From Methanobacteriota archaeon (GTDB lineage Archaea > Thermoplasmatota > Poseidoniia > Poseidoniales > Thalassarchaeaceae): a DNA stretch of 36,023 nt. A program made the translations under genes and the position numbers. The stretch is taken from positions 1-36,023 of the forward strand of contig JAERSV010000069.1 of assembly GCA_016845345.1 (NCBI GenBank), in the 5' to 3' direction. The notes below the pieces were generated by a model that saw nothing but the letters and a program-made list of their open reading frames with translations, was not told the origin of the DNA and ran no database searches. Shown one piece after another: positions 1 to 8,711 of this stretch (position 1 is its first letter; each line of letters opens with the position of its first letter).

Positions 1-184
1 GGAAAGCCAAAACCAACCACTGTCATTATGGCGACTCCGAGGTAGGCATTAGGTACACTTTCAACTACCATCCAGCCCACACGCCCTCGAACCACTGTTC
101 GTTGTTTGCCTCGACTTGCATGGACCCCATAAGCATAACCAAAGTCCAAAGAGCCCCGTAGGGGCTTCTGTCAAGTATGTTCAA
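1..184 (-). other. Partial membrane-protein-like reading frame at the window edge, possibly frameshifted
   Basis: Two minus-strand frames here look protein-like but do not join. Positions 184-65 (TTG start) read a 39-residue hydrophobic peptide containing ALWTLVMLMGSMQV and ending FEGVWAGW before a TAG stop. From an ATG at 71 a second frame reads MVVESVPNAYLGVAIMTVV and runs off the window. Joined by a one-base shift near position 70 they would give one two-helix membrane segment. Either the ATG at 71 is the true start of a gene continuing left of the window, or the gene carries a frameshift (biological or assembly). Function unknown. The 84 nt between this and the next gene hold only a terminator-like hairpin. 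Confidence 0.3.
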
Positions 185-244
185 TTAATTTGGTGACCTG
201 TTTTTCTCTATATTACTGACAAGTATCATCTTCCACTCAGGGCT

Positions 245-264
245 AAAATGGGCATTTATCCCAT
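245..264 (-). terminator. Hairpin with short T run after the 901-aa gene
   Basis: Reading the minus strand, ATGGG, a 7-nt loop and CCCAT are followed by TTTAG, starting about five bases after the TAA stop (271-269) of the upstream gene. The 5-bp stem plus short T run suits a transcription end for the long minus-strand block. Archaeal terminators depend mainly on the T tract, which here is short, so the call is tentative. Confidence 0.4.
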
Positions 265-268
265 CGAA

Positions 269-2974
269 TTATTCAATTCTTCGGCCTCGAATTGACGACA
301 CAATTGCCCCGAAAACAAGGAGTCCAAGGAAAGTCAGGCCAATCACTTGTAAATTTCCACCACTGCCAAAAATTCCAGTCGGAGGAGTGGCTGAAACTGA
401 GAGGTCAATTGGCTGTGCTGAGACCGGCGAAGATGCTGGTTCTGCTGTCAAGGTAAACTCAAAGGTATCGGGTTGCATCAAATTGGTTGGTGGCTTCACA
501 ATCACCTCTACAGCCCTAGTTTCTCCGGGCTCAAGCAAGACCTCATCCTCAGTGATTTCAATCGCCCATCCGCGCACAGGATTGCTACTCAACAAGCGGA
601 TGGTTTCCTCAATATTACCACTGTTAGTGATATTGACTGAAATCCTTGCAATTTCACCATAAACTATCGATGAATCCACGTCTCCATCAACCTCAAAGCC
701 AATCTCATGATTTGTCCTTATTGAAAGTGAAATTTTGACTGTTGACAACTCTGCCGCGTTGCGGCTAGAAGCCGCTGAAACTTTTATCAATCCAGAAACG
801 CCGTTTGGAACTCCATCCTCAACCTTGATTACAAGCCGAAGAAGAATTGATTCATCTTTCTGCAACTCAATGTTGCCATCTACAGCAGTCCCGTTGTCAT
901 AGTAGACATCCACAGAGGTTTCAGCCTCCATTCCAGTTACAGAGATAATCGCCTCTTCCGTGTAAGAAGATGAGCCAATATTAGTGACTATTACCCATAC
1001 CTCTACCTCACCCATTGGAGGTAACTCAACCTCTTTCATATCGGGGATTTCACCAGGTGCCTGTAAAGCCATGCCCATACGATAAATATGGTTTGAGACA
1101 ATTACTCTCAAATCAAATCTCTCTTGGACCGTACCATCATTGATGTTCTTGATACGAACTTGGAAATTTTCAGATTCGAATTCATCCTCACCTACAACAG
1201 TAATTTCTGCTAATACTGTTACTGAGGCCCCAGCCGCTAGTGAAACACTGGTAATTTCTGAACCCAATGAATCTGAAAAACGGCCCGGCCAATTTGGTGA
1301 ATCGCAAAGATTTGGATTTGAGGATGGTGGCTGGTCACACACAGTTAGTGTGTAGGAGTCCTGAATATTCCCTGTATTTGTGAAAGTGACCGGGAACCGA
1401 GAGGTTTCACCAGTCTTGCCAAACTGTTCAGTGGCAGGCATCTCAGCACTCATTGATCGGTGCGCCGCGACTGTTACTGTAAGAGTATCAGTAGCATATG
1501 GTGTGCCGTCTGCCGCGAATATAGTGACGTCAAAAATCAATTCATCAGTTGCTAACGCGTCTTCTGGTGCGGTGATATCAAGCAGAATTGCACCATTTGA
1601 ACTCGAAGATGAATGGCGGCCTTCTAAAGCAATTGAACTTGAATCAAGTTGTGCCACCCATCCGGCTTGAGTACTAACTCCGATGGAGAATGTCTCTTGC
1701 CCATTTCCGAGGTTGTACGCAGTAATCACTACTGAACGAGTTGCTCCGGGTTCGATATTATCGATTCTCGAGGATTCTAACTGTATATTTCCGTCACGAG
1801 ATTGGCCTAATTCTACTTGGAATAATGCACTGCATTTTTGCGATGAACCATCTAGTCCCATGATATTGAAATCAACTACGCTTCCGGCTGGAAGTGAATC
1901 ATCTGGAGTAATATCAAACTGGAATGTTGTTTGTCCATTGCCATCATTATAGGGTAATAATTGGGTTGAGCCACCATCTACACTCAGCCAAGTCTTCTGA
2001 CTATTAACGGAGAATCCTATCGTCCAATCAGTATTACCGTCATTGTGGAAAGTGATGGAATAACTCTTGGTTTCATCCGGATTAATTGCAGCACTCGATA
2101 CCGATAGTGAAGCGCTACACTCCTTCATCTCGGGAACCTCAAGGAATAATTTGATGAAATCAGAAGACTGCTCCGGAGTCGCTGGTGTCGTGACAACTCC
2201 TCTTAGATAGAAACAGTGGCTTCCAGCCTCGGTTCCTTCTGGCACTGTGACTTCAACGGTAACAACCTCACTTTCGCCGCTGTCAATCGTAACCACGGAT
2301 GGATCTACTGATGGAGAAAGAGAAGATTCACATGTAGAGTTGCCATCAAAAGACAATTGGATTGTCTCATTTGTTTGGCCAGTATTCTCCACATTTACTG
2401 TCCATGTTACCGGGTTGGCCCCATTGAAAGTTCGGTCAGGATTTGATGCTGTCAAATCAACCCCAGTAATCGCCCCACCAGAGCCCTCGCCAGCAGTTGT
2501 CGTGACAATCACATCTCCAGTCTCTGGTGCATTTAGCGGCGCTGTCCCTGTTGCTGTAACCGTGGTTTCACAACTATCTTCAGCATTTTGTGAAAGAGCT
2601 ACTGTAAGAGTGGTGGTTTCAGAACCACCACCTGATATCTGACCTGGAATCTGCTCAATTGTTGAAGTATAACCTGTACAATCCTGTGCTTGAGTTGTGG
2701 TGAGTGAAACAGCCATGTCTTCGTCACCTGTGTTAGAAACTGTAATTGTGTAAGTGCCATTTTCCCCGGGATTAACCGTAAGGGCCATCGGATTTGAGGA
2801 AACAGACACCCCAATACTCGCTGAAACCGTTGGAACAAAGGAGAGAAACAGTAGGGAAGTGAACAATATCGCCGCATACCGAGAGGTGCTCCGGCTTGTG
2901 CGCATGGTGGGCGAAGCCCACCCCTCCTTGATGAATATGCGGCTATTCTGAATTTCAGGTGCATCGAGTTCCAT
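269..2974 (-). CDS. Secreted, membrane-anchored protein of about seven beta-sandwich (NEW3/CARDB-like) repeats
   Basis: This 901-aa protein has a hydrophobic signal segment (YAAILFTSLLFLSFVPTVSA, about residues 33-52). About seven repeats of 90-110 residues follow, each with a core such as YTITVSNTGDED, VTWTVNVENTGQTNE, FTNTGNIQDSYTL or ISVNITNSGNIEET. Near the C terminus are one TM helix (LQVIGLTFLGLLVFGAIVSS) and a basic tail RGRRIE. The repeats resemble NEW3/alpha-galactosidase-associated or CARDB-type Ig-like folds, which usually act as spacers or binding modules; no catalytic motif is seen. The ATG at 2974 is 6 nt after the protease stop and has a GAAGGTG ribosome site. A second in-frame ATG at 2905, just before the signal peptide, has AAGGAGG plus a hairpin upstream and may be the real start. 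It is last in the surface-protein block. The protease upstream carries similar repeats, suggesting shared origin or interaction. Confidence 0.85.
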   Translation of the reverse strand: MELDAPEIQNSRIFIKEGWASPTMRTSRSTSRYAAILFTSLLFLSFVPTVSASIGVSVSSNPMALTVNPGENGTYTITVSNTGDEDMAVSLTTTQAQDCTGYTSTIEQIPGQISGGGSETTTLTVALSQNAEDSCETTVTATGTAPLNAPETGDVIVTTTAGEGSGGAITGVDLTASNPDRTFNGANPVTWTVNVENTGQTNETIQLSFDGNSTCESSLSPSVDPSVVTIDSGESEVVTVEVTVPEGTEAGSHCFYLRGVVTTPATPEQSSDFIKLFLEVPEMKECSASLSVSSAAINPDETKSYSITFHNDGNTDWTIGFSVNSQKTWLSVDGGSTQLLPYNDGNGQTTFQFDITPDDSLPAGSVVDFNIMGLDGSSQKCSALFQVELGQSRDGNIQLESSRIDNIEPGATRSVVITAYNLGNGQETFSIGVSTQAGWVAQLDSSSIALEGRHSSSSSNGAILLDITAPEDALATDELIFDVTIFAADGTPYATDTLTVTVAAHRSMSAEMPATEQFGKTGETSRFPVTFTNTGNIQDSYTLTVCDQPPSSNPNLCDSPNWPGRFSDSLGSEITSVSLAAGASVTVLAEITVVGEDEFESENFQVRIKNINDGTVQERFDLRVIVSNHIYRMGMALQAPGEIPDMKEVELPPMGEVEVWVIVTNIGSSSYTEEAIISVTGMEAETSVDVYYDNGTAVDGNIELQKDESILLRLVIKVEDGVPNGVSGLIKVSAASSRNAAELSTVKISLSIRTNHEIGFEVDGDVDSSIVYGEIARISVNITNSGNIEETIRLLSSNPVRGWAIEITEDEVLLEPGETRAVEVIVKPPTNLMQPDTFEFTLTAEPASSPVSAQPIDLSVSATPPTGIFGSGGNLQVIGLTFLGLLVFGAIVSSIRGRRIE
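2906..2922 (-). promoter_or_regulatory. 7-bp hairpin between a Shine-Dalgarno site and an internal ATG
   Basis: On the minus strand GGTGGGC, TTC and GCCCACC form a perfect 7-bp stem with a 3-nt loop. It ends exactly at the ATG at 2905 and begins within the AAGGAGGGG ribosome site. Unfolded, the site is about 17 nt from the ATG, too far for efficient initiation; folding would bring the two close together. It lies inside the reading frame if translation starts at 2974. Confidence 0.5.
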
Positions 2975-2980
2975 TTCTGT

Positions 2981-5900
2981 TCACACCTTCACGAATTCAG
3001 ATATATTTCCTTCACAATTTCGGCAATTTGAAAGCTTGGAAATTCCACAATCAGAATCCCCTAAATGATAGCGTGCTCCACATTTTGGACACGCTTGCCA
3101 ACCATTAGTTGGAAGATTCTGCAGACATACCCAACATTTGTGATTAGGGTCGGATTCTTCGTCCTGTTCAGGCGCTGAATCATCTTTAGTCGCAATGACC
3201 GGCTTATTCGCGATATCAGCGCCATTAACTGAATCATCTTCTGAATTTGAATCATCAGATTTTTCAGCATTATCTGGCTCTTCTTGCGGATCAACTTGGC
3301 CCTCATCTCCCTGAGGTTCAACTTGAGTTTCGTCTCCTGGGGATTCAACTTTGGTCTCATCTCCCTGAGGTTCAACTTGGGTCTCATCTCCTTGCGGTTC
3401 AACTTGGGTCTCATCTACTACCTGAACGAACGCATCAGCAGGAGGCGCGTGAACTGGTTGTGATTGGGGTGGTGGCGGCAGTGGATATTTTCCAATGCCA
3501 TTCGTCTTTGTCGCATCTGTTGAGGCAACGTCTTGAGCAGGAGAAGATGAGGCATCCATCGAAGAACTATCTGGTGGAGGTGGTAAGTCCTCATTAACCG
3601 GTGGTGGAGGAAGTTGGGAACTACCATTTGGTGGTGGAGGTAAAACAACATCTGCTGTATTCAGTGGAGGTATGGGTAAATCCCCTATATTCTTGCCTAG
3701 ATTGATGTTTGATGAGGATTCTTGCTTTCGCATTGTAACAAGAACAAATCCACCAGCACAAAGCAGAAGCAGAAGAATTACAGCCCCGATAATCTGTACC
3801 GTGGAACCACTTGAACTCACTTCGCGATTGGGATCATCTGATACATTAAATTCAATGCTATGAGAAGAACCTGCAACATCATCAGCAGAAAGAAGAGAAA
3901 TTACGAGGGTCCCAAGACCGGGTTCATTTGCCATTACTTCAACAGTCAAAGTTCGAGCCTCGCCTGCAGATAATTCCACCATGTCGCCATTCACCATGCC
4001 AACATCCCAGCCATCTGGACCGGTTACACCAATCCGATGAGACAAAAGGGCATTACCATCGTTCACAATATCGATTGAAAAAGTTGTTTCCACACCCTCC
4101 ACTATTGTTTCGGGCTCTTCGTAGTTCTCCCAAAGCACATTCTTTGTTGTCGCGGCTTTCAGTGTTACAGTATTTGATATTTGGATATCATCTATTGTTA
4201 ATTGCATCGTTACTGCTGGTTCACTTCCAGCATCTGTACTAGGTGGCATCACAATAAGACATTCAACACGTTCACCACTACTTGGTGCAACTTCTGATAT
4301 TGAATCACACATCCCAGTCCATGCACTTGATGGAAGTAACAATTGAGTCATCGGAGTCCAAGGTTGGGCTCCACTATTTGTCACCAACCAAACCAACCTA
4401 AATCCAGGCATTCCTACAGCATGGTCTCCTAAACCAAAAATGCTTGAAGACCTTGAGCCATCTGCCAGTATAATCTCATCAAAAGTGATGCTTGGTTGGG
4501 GTATTGATTGGACATCCAAATACCCTTCCCATTCAATCCGGTATCCTGAATTATCAATCATTATCAATTGAATAGGGCCTGCCGCGGCCACTCCATTTCC
4601 TTGTAATCCTACGACAAGTGATTTCGTTTCTGTAGGTTGTAGAGTCATGGTTGGTAGTTGATTTGAAACCGCCCAACCACCAGGTAATTCCACAGTTGGG
4701 CTTAGTGTAAGTTCAATATTTCCTTCATTCATTACTGTGAATCGAAGATTAAGTTGACTATCAGGTCGTAAACTCCCAAAACTTGACTCATTGAGTAAAC
4801 TTGCATTTCTGAAACCGGCTACTGTGAAATCAAAATTCAAAACCCAAGTCAAAGTGTCATCAAGTTGTGACACCGCAGTCAAAGAACCGCTTAGTAAAGT
4901 ACCAGATGAAACCATGTGGTCCGAAGGAGGGACTAGAGTAACCCTCGAAACCTGAGTGCTACCTGTAGCGATATACCCTGAAGATGCTGATGGCGAGCCT
5001 GCTATTGAACCAAGTGAGTCAAAACCAAGATGCCAGCCAAATGGGGCATCAAGAGTCAAGTCCCAACCTTGTGGGCCATTTCCTTCGTTGTGCATAGTCA
5101 CATCGAATGATGTGTTTTCTATTGGGGAAACAGAAATTTGGTTAAGATTATCAAATCTGAACCCGGGCAAAATAGGAACATCTAAGGTCAGGGTAATTGG
5201 ATAATCTATGCCATTATCAACATCACTTCCTGTCACCGTGAATTGGTAAATCCCCGGTTCAGGTGGCGACGGATGAACCATCGTCAGCCCAACATCCACT
5301 GATTGTGAACCGTTGAGAGCGAAAGTGGTTTGAGAAAATGATTGGAACCAATCATTGAATTGCTGACCGTCGCTTTGACGAATTGGCTTCTCAACAGAAA
5401 TCGTCGCATTTGTTGGAATTAACGCTGTATTCCTAATAGTGAGATTCCACTGGGCTGTGCTACTTGTCGAATCTCTAACCCGTTCTATCACGTTTTGAGT
5501 AGTGACGCGAACGCCTGGCTCTGTAACACCTACCGTCACCAACAAAATGTTGTTCGCCTCGTCCAACTCATCAAAGGCGTCTGTGGGGTCAACCTCAATG
5601 ATGATGTCATTATCACCATTTGAAACAGGAGTCCACTGCCAATTCAATCCCTTTACTTCGCCCGGACCAAGACTAATGGTCTGGGTGTTTAACATCTGAC
5701 CCCCAGCGCTCGCACGCACTTGTAAATCATCCATAACACGGCTCCCCATATTGGAAACCTGTGCTGTGAAAGTTACCTGCTCATTGACTTGTGGGATGGG
5801 GTCTGAGAGTGAAAATGACTGGGGTACAAACGCCGCATCAGGTGACAAATCATCAACGCCGGCACCACGAATAGCCAATGCGTAAGTCTGTTCTGACTTT

Positions 5901-7978
5901 TGCCCACCATGCCGAACATCGGACACCCTTACTGTCCAAATTCCCTTTTGCGCTTGATCAATCAAAACCACCTCAACATTGTTGACATCATCTGCTGTTC
6001 CGCCCGAAACCGAACGGCCGTTTTCAAAGACATTCCCGAGGTATGTGGTCGTTCCATCCGGCGCGGTCACTAGCAAATCCAAATCATTCTGAAGTTGGTC
6101 AGTAGCCCAAGTACTACCACGATAATCAGACCATGAAAGAACTATTTTCAATTGTTGCCAACCATGGGTTAGATTGAATGAGTAATCCCGGTTGTTTCCG
6201 CTTCGCAAATAGTTGCGGTCATCAACCCAAACTCCAGTATCACCTATTGTTGCTAATGAGCGTTGTAAGTTGACCCGCCCCCAACCCTCGTCGTTGTTCG
6301 GAATATTGCGAGTCCCCATATCTTCTGCGCCCAAAATCAGTAATGATTTCACCAAAGCGCCCTGAGGTTCTGGACGATGCGCTACTTCCATCAGATATTC
6401 TCGGATGAGTGCTGATGCTCCTGCTGCATTTGGAGCAGCCATCGATGTCCCTGAATATTCCAAATACCACTGACTCGACCAACTTGCACCCGCGGTGTCA
6501 GTTGCATCTTGGGACCGGCATGAACGCACCCATGCACCGGGCGCCGACACATCTGGTTTGATTCGACCATCTTCGGTTGGACCACGACTACTACTGCTCG
6601 CTAATGTATCAGGGGCGCCGCCACCTCGATTGTGATGATTACCTACCGCAATCTGATTTTTTGCCGTCGCTGGCGGAGTAATCGTACCGGCGCCATTTCC
6701 ATCATTACCCGCTGAAAACAATGCTACCATCCCATCATAAGACCAATATTGGTCGTAATGATTAGTCCTATCATCAACATCGGCGCTATCAGTTGTATAT
6801 TTGCCGAAATTCGTTTGTGAACCCCAAGAATTCGTGTGAATATTTGCACCACTATTGTATGCGGCATTGAGAAGGTAGTTCATACTTGGAGAGTAGAATT
6901 GACCATCACTATCTCGTTCCATGGCTTGGAAATATAGGTTAGCCTCTGGAGCAACACCGGAATACCCTCCCCTACTCCCATCACCAAGAACTGTGCAAGA
7001 AACATGAGTTCCATGACCAGAATGTGTATCTTCGGTTGACGAATCACCACTTACCACTGAAACCACGGCGTTAATTCTACCATTCATATCACCATGGTCT
7101 TGGTCTAGTCCAGAATCCGCAACGGCAATAATTTGCCCACTTCCATTGAGAGTTGTGCCAAATGCAGACACAATTGATGACACCTTCATGTGACCTTTTG
7201 CTTCGGAATTATGTAATTCAAAAACTGGAGGAATTCTTAGCCATGAAATTGCTGGGTTGGCAGCAATCACTGGTAAATCATTTGCATTTACCCAACCTTC
7301 GTAGCGGCCAACATCAAGATTTGCTTCAACTGTCATTTCCGATTCAGCGACCTCACTAACACTCCACTTCAAGCCATCAAAATCCACTCCATCAACAAGA
7401 GATCCGTCTATGTTTGAGCGCCATCCTTCAATGCGGATAAATTCGCTTTCACTGAATTGATTTCCCAGCAATTCATCAGAGACAAACATTGCCAGAGGAA
7501 CCGGGTGTAGTGCGGCTACTGAGGGCAGAGATTTTACTGCTTGGAGGGCAGAAGAATCGCCTTGAATGAAAAATCCAGATGGTGGGATGTAAGCCCTGAT
7601 TTCTGCTCCTGAGACAGAAGAGATTTCTTCTTGGGCAGTCCATAAACCAACCTCTCCATCAACTAAAACCATAGCAATATCAAATCTGGATACTGCCAAT
7701 GAAGGTGGAATTATCTGATTCAATCTCAAACCATTTGCATCATAAGTTCCGATTCTTGTTGAGGCTTCGGTTGTACGTATTTGTTCAGTTCCCTCACTCA
7801 ATATTGAATTATTCAATCCTCGAATGCTATTTGGGTCTGGTTCAATCAAAATATATTCAATCGTACCCAATTCATTGCCGATTAAATCATCGGATTCTGC
7901 CTTACTAGGCAGAAGTGAAGCCATCGGCATCAACAGAAGCAGTATCAGCATCAACAGTGCAGGATAGCGGTTTGACAT
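2981..7978 (-). CDS. Giant subtilisin-like (S8) serine protease with ectodomain repeats, TM helix and cytosolic zinc ribbon
   Basis: This 1665-aa protein has an N-terminal signal peptide (ALLMLILLLLMPMASLLPS) and an S8 catalytic domain. The triad sits in VADSGLDQDHGDM (Asp, about residue 289), HSGHGTHVSC (His, about 326) and YSGTSMAAPNAAG (Ser, about 510), with the oxyanion Asn in SAGNDGNG. A CARDB-like module (FDELDEANNILLV) and several beta-sandwich repeats (FDVTMHNEGNG, FTVMNEGNIEL, FSIDIVNDGNA) follow. A TM helix lies at about 1390-1412. The cytosolic tail is proline-rich (repeated LPPPP), then has five acidic 9-residue repeats of the type QVEPQGDET, and ends in a zinc-ribbon/RING-like cysteine cluster (CWVC, CPKC, CGIS, CRNC). 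It likely degrades proteins at the cell surface. The ATG at 7978 has an ideal AGGAGG site, part of which lies in a hairpin. It is followed 6 nt later by the 901-aa gene. Confidence 0.93.
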   Translation of the reverse strand: MSNRYPALLMLILLLLMPMASLLPSKAESDDLIGNELGTIEYILIEPDPNSIRGLNNSILSEGTEQIRTTEASTRIGTYDANGLRLNQIIPPSLAVSRFDIAMVLVDGEVGLWTAQEEISSVSGAEIRAYIPPSGFFIQGDSSALQAVKSLPSVAALHPVPLAMFVSDELLGNQFSESEFIRIEGWRSNIDGSLVDGVDFDGLKWSVSEVAESEMTVEANLDVGRYEGWVNANDLPVIAANPAISWLRIPPVFELHNSEAKGHMKVSSIVSAFGTTLNGSGQIIAVADSGLDQDHGDMNGRINAVVSVVSGDSSTEDTHSGHGTHVSCTVLGDGSRGGYSGVAPEANLYFQAMERDSDGQFYSPSMNYLLNAAYNSGANIHTNSWGSQTNFGKYTTDSADVDDRTNHYDQYWSYDGMVALFSAGNDGNGAGTITPPATAKNQIAVGNHHNRGGGAPDTLASSSSRGPTEDGRIKPDVSAPGAWVRSCRSQDATDTAGASWSSQWYLEYSGTSMAAPNAAGASALIREYLMEVAHRPEPQGALVKSLLILGAEDMGTRNIPNNDEGWGRVNLQRSLATIGDTGVWVDDRNYLRSGNNRDYSFNLTHGWQQLKIVLSWSDYRGSTWATDQLQNDLDLLVTAPDGTTTYLGNVFENGRSVSGGTADDVNNVEVVLIDQAQKGIWTVRVSDVRHGGQKSEQTYALAIRGAGVDDLSPDAAFVPQSFSLSDPIPQVNEQVTFTAQVSNMGSRVMDDLQVRASAGGQMLNTQTISLGPGEVKGLNWQWTPVSNGDNDIIIEVDPTDAFDELDEANNILLVTVGVTEPGVRVTTQNVIERVRDSTSSTAQWNLTIRNTALIPTNATISVEKPIRQSDGQQFNDWFQSFSQTTFALNGSQSVDVGLTMVHPSPPEPGIYQFTVTGSDVDNGIDYPITLTLDVPILPGFRFDNLNQISVSPIENTSFDVTMHNEGNGPQGWDLTLDAPFGWHLGFDSLGSIAGSPSASSGYIATGSTQVSRVTLVPPSDHMVSSGTLLSGSLTAVSQLDDTLTWVLNFDFTVAGFRNASLLNESSFGSLRPDSQLNLRFTVMNEGNIELTLSPTVELPGGWAVSNQLPTMTLQPTETKSLVVGLQGNGVAAAGPIQLIMIDNSGYRIEWEGYLDVQSIPQPSITFDEIILADGSRSSSIFGLGDHAVGMPGFRLVWLVTNSGAQPWTPMTQLLLPSSAWTGMCDSISEVAPSSGERVECLIVMPPSTDAGSEPAVTMQLTIDDIQISNTVTLKAATTKNVLWENYEEPETIVEGVETTFSIDIVNDGNALLSHRIGVTGPDGWDVGMVNGDMVELSAGEARTLTVEVMANEPGLGTLVISLLSADDVAGSSHSIEFNVSDDPNREVSSSGSTVQIIGAVILLLLLCAGGFVLVTMRKQESSSNINLGKNIGDLPIPPLNTADVVLPPPPNGSSQLPPPPVNEDLPPPPDSSSMDASSSPAQDVASTDATKTNGIGKYPLPPPPQSQPVHAPPADAFVQVVDETQVEPQGDETQVEPQGDETKVESPGDETQVEPQGDEGQVDPQEEPDNAEKSDDSNSEDDSVNGADIANKPVIATKDDSAPEQDEESDPNHKCWVCLQNLPTNGWQACPKCGARYHLGDSDCGISKLSNCRNCEGNISEFVKV
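3291..3416 (-). repeat. Tandem 27-nt coding repeats in the protease cytosolic tail
   Basis: About five imperfect 27-nt units encode QVEPQGDET-type nonapeptides (variants KVESPGDET and GQVDPQEE). They lie between the proline-rich part and the cysteine cluster of the 1665-aa protease. The units are nearly identical in DNA, so copy number probably changes by slippage or recombination. Confidence 0.85.
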
Positions 7979-7981
7979 CGT

Positions 7982-8002
7982 GTCCCCTCCTTTAGAGGGG
8001 AC
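7982..8002 (-). promoter_or_regulatory. 8-bp hairpin covering the ribosome-binding site of the protease gene
   Basis: On the minus strand GTCCCCTC, TAAAG and GAGGGGAC form a perfect 8-bp stem with a 5-nt loop. The AGGAGG ribosome site (7991-7986) lies across the loop and 3' arm, 7 nt from the ATG at 7978. Folding would hide the site, so it could lower or regulate translation of the protease. It could instead be a processing site in the 69-nt gap after the previous gene. Confidence 0.6.
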
Positions 8003-8047
8003 AACCGAGCCTCTATATCAGTTAGGGTTCAGTGGTTTGCTCTTGCA

Positions 8048-8701
8048 TTAGAACCAATGACGCGCGGTTTTATCAGTGAAATGCTCGCTACTCCAGTCGC
8101 CAACTTCGTGACTCCATGATTCCTCCATATCCTCAGCACCATAGTATGAATACTCTAATTCAATAATAATTTGATAATTAGCCCATACTGTGGCTCCGCC
8201 AATTACTAACTCAAGGTCATCACCAGCAATTGATGTATGGGCTGCAATTTCAGAACGATAAAATCTCGTTGAATTCAAGATTTCACCATCCTCATCAGTA
8301 AATGTAACTGTAAGTGTCACATCAGTAATTGATTTTGTTCCATAATTATGCAATTCAACCATCACCACATGACCGGGGCCACTCTGCATGTAAACAGAAT
8401 CCACAGACACAGCATCACGTGGTACAACCCAAAACACCACAGCGAATGATGTGAAAATTAAAAATGCCATGAAAATTGATGCCAGTACCACATTAAGTGG
8501 GGTGATTACTCGGCTTACTCTCTCCCCAACCTCCCGCACTTTTTCAAGAGCCTCGTGGGCTAATTCAACTTCTTCTTTGGAGAAAGTTTTTCCGCCAACC
8601 TCAACTAATTCTCCACCATCATCAATCTCCGCTTCTTCGAGAATAGGGTTATCGGAATCACCAACTAAATTGAAGGCGCCTTCTGGTTGTTTTTTAGACA
8701 T
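8048..8701 (-). CDS. Single-span membrane protein with a small extracellular beta domain
   Basis: The 217-aa product starts MSKKQPEG at 8701, where a TGAGGTG ribosome site lies 6 nt upstream. Earlier in-frame codons would overlap the preceding gene and lack a site. The N-terminal 70 residues are charged, with a likely short helix (EEVELAHEALEKVREVGERV). A TM helix follows (VVLASIFMAFLIFTSFAVVFWVV), then an outside domain with VVMVELHNYGTKSITDVTLT, the pattern of FxLYD/CARDB-type beta sandwiches that bind or space surface partners. It begins 10 nt after the 1451-aa gene and precedes the protease by 69 nt, so it is probably co-expressed with them. No enzyme motif is seen; function unknown. Confidence 0.82.
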   Translation of the reverse strand: MSKKQPEGAFNLVGDSDNPILEEAEIDDGGELVEVGGKTFSKEEVELAHEALEKVREVGERVSRVITPLNVVLASIFMAFLIFTSFAVVFWVVPRDAVSVDSVYMQSGPGHVVMVELHNYGTKSITDVTLTVTFTDEDGEILNSTRFYRSEIAAHTSIAGDDLELVIGGATVWANYQIIIELEYSYYGAEDMEESWSHEVGDWSSEHFTDKTARHWF

Positions 8702-8711
8702 TTTTTGCACC

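Noticed and set aside
3247..3651. Long frames antisense or frame-shifted to the protease tail
   Set aside because: They arise from the low-complexity repeats and proline codons of the real gene.
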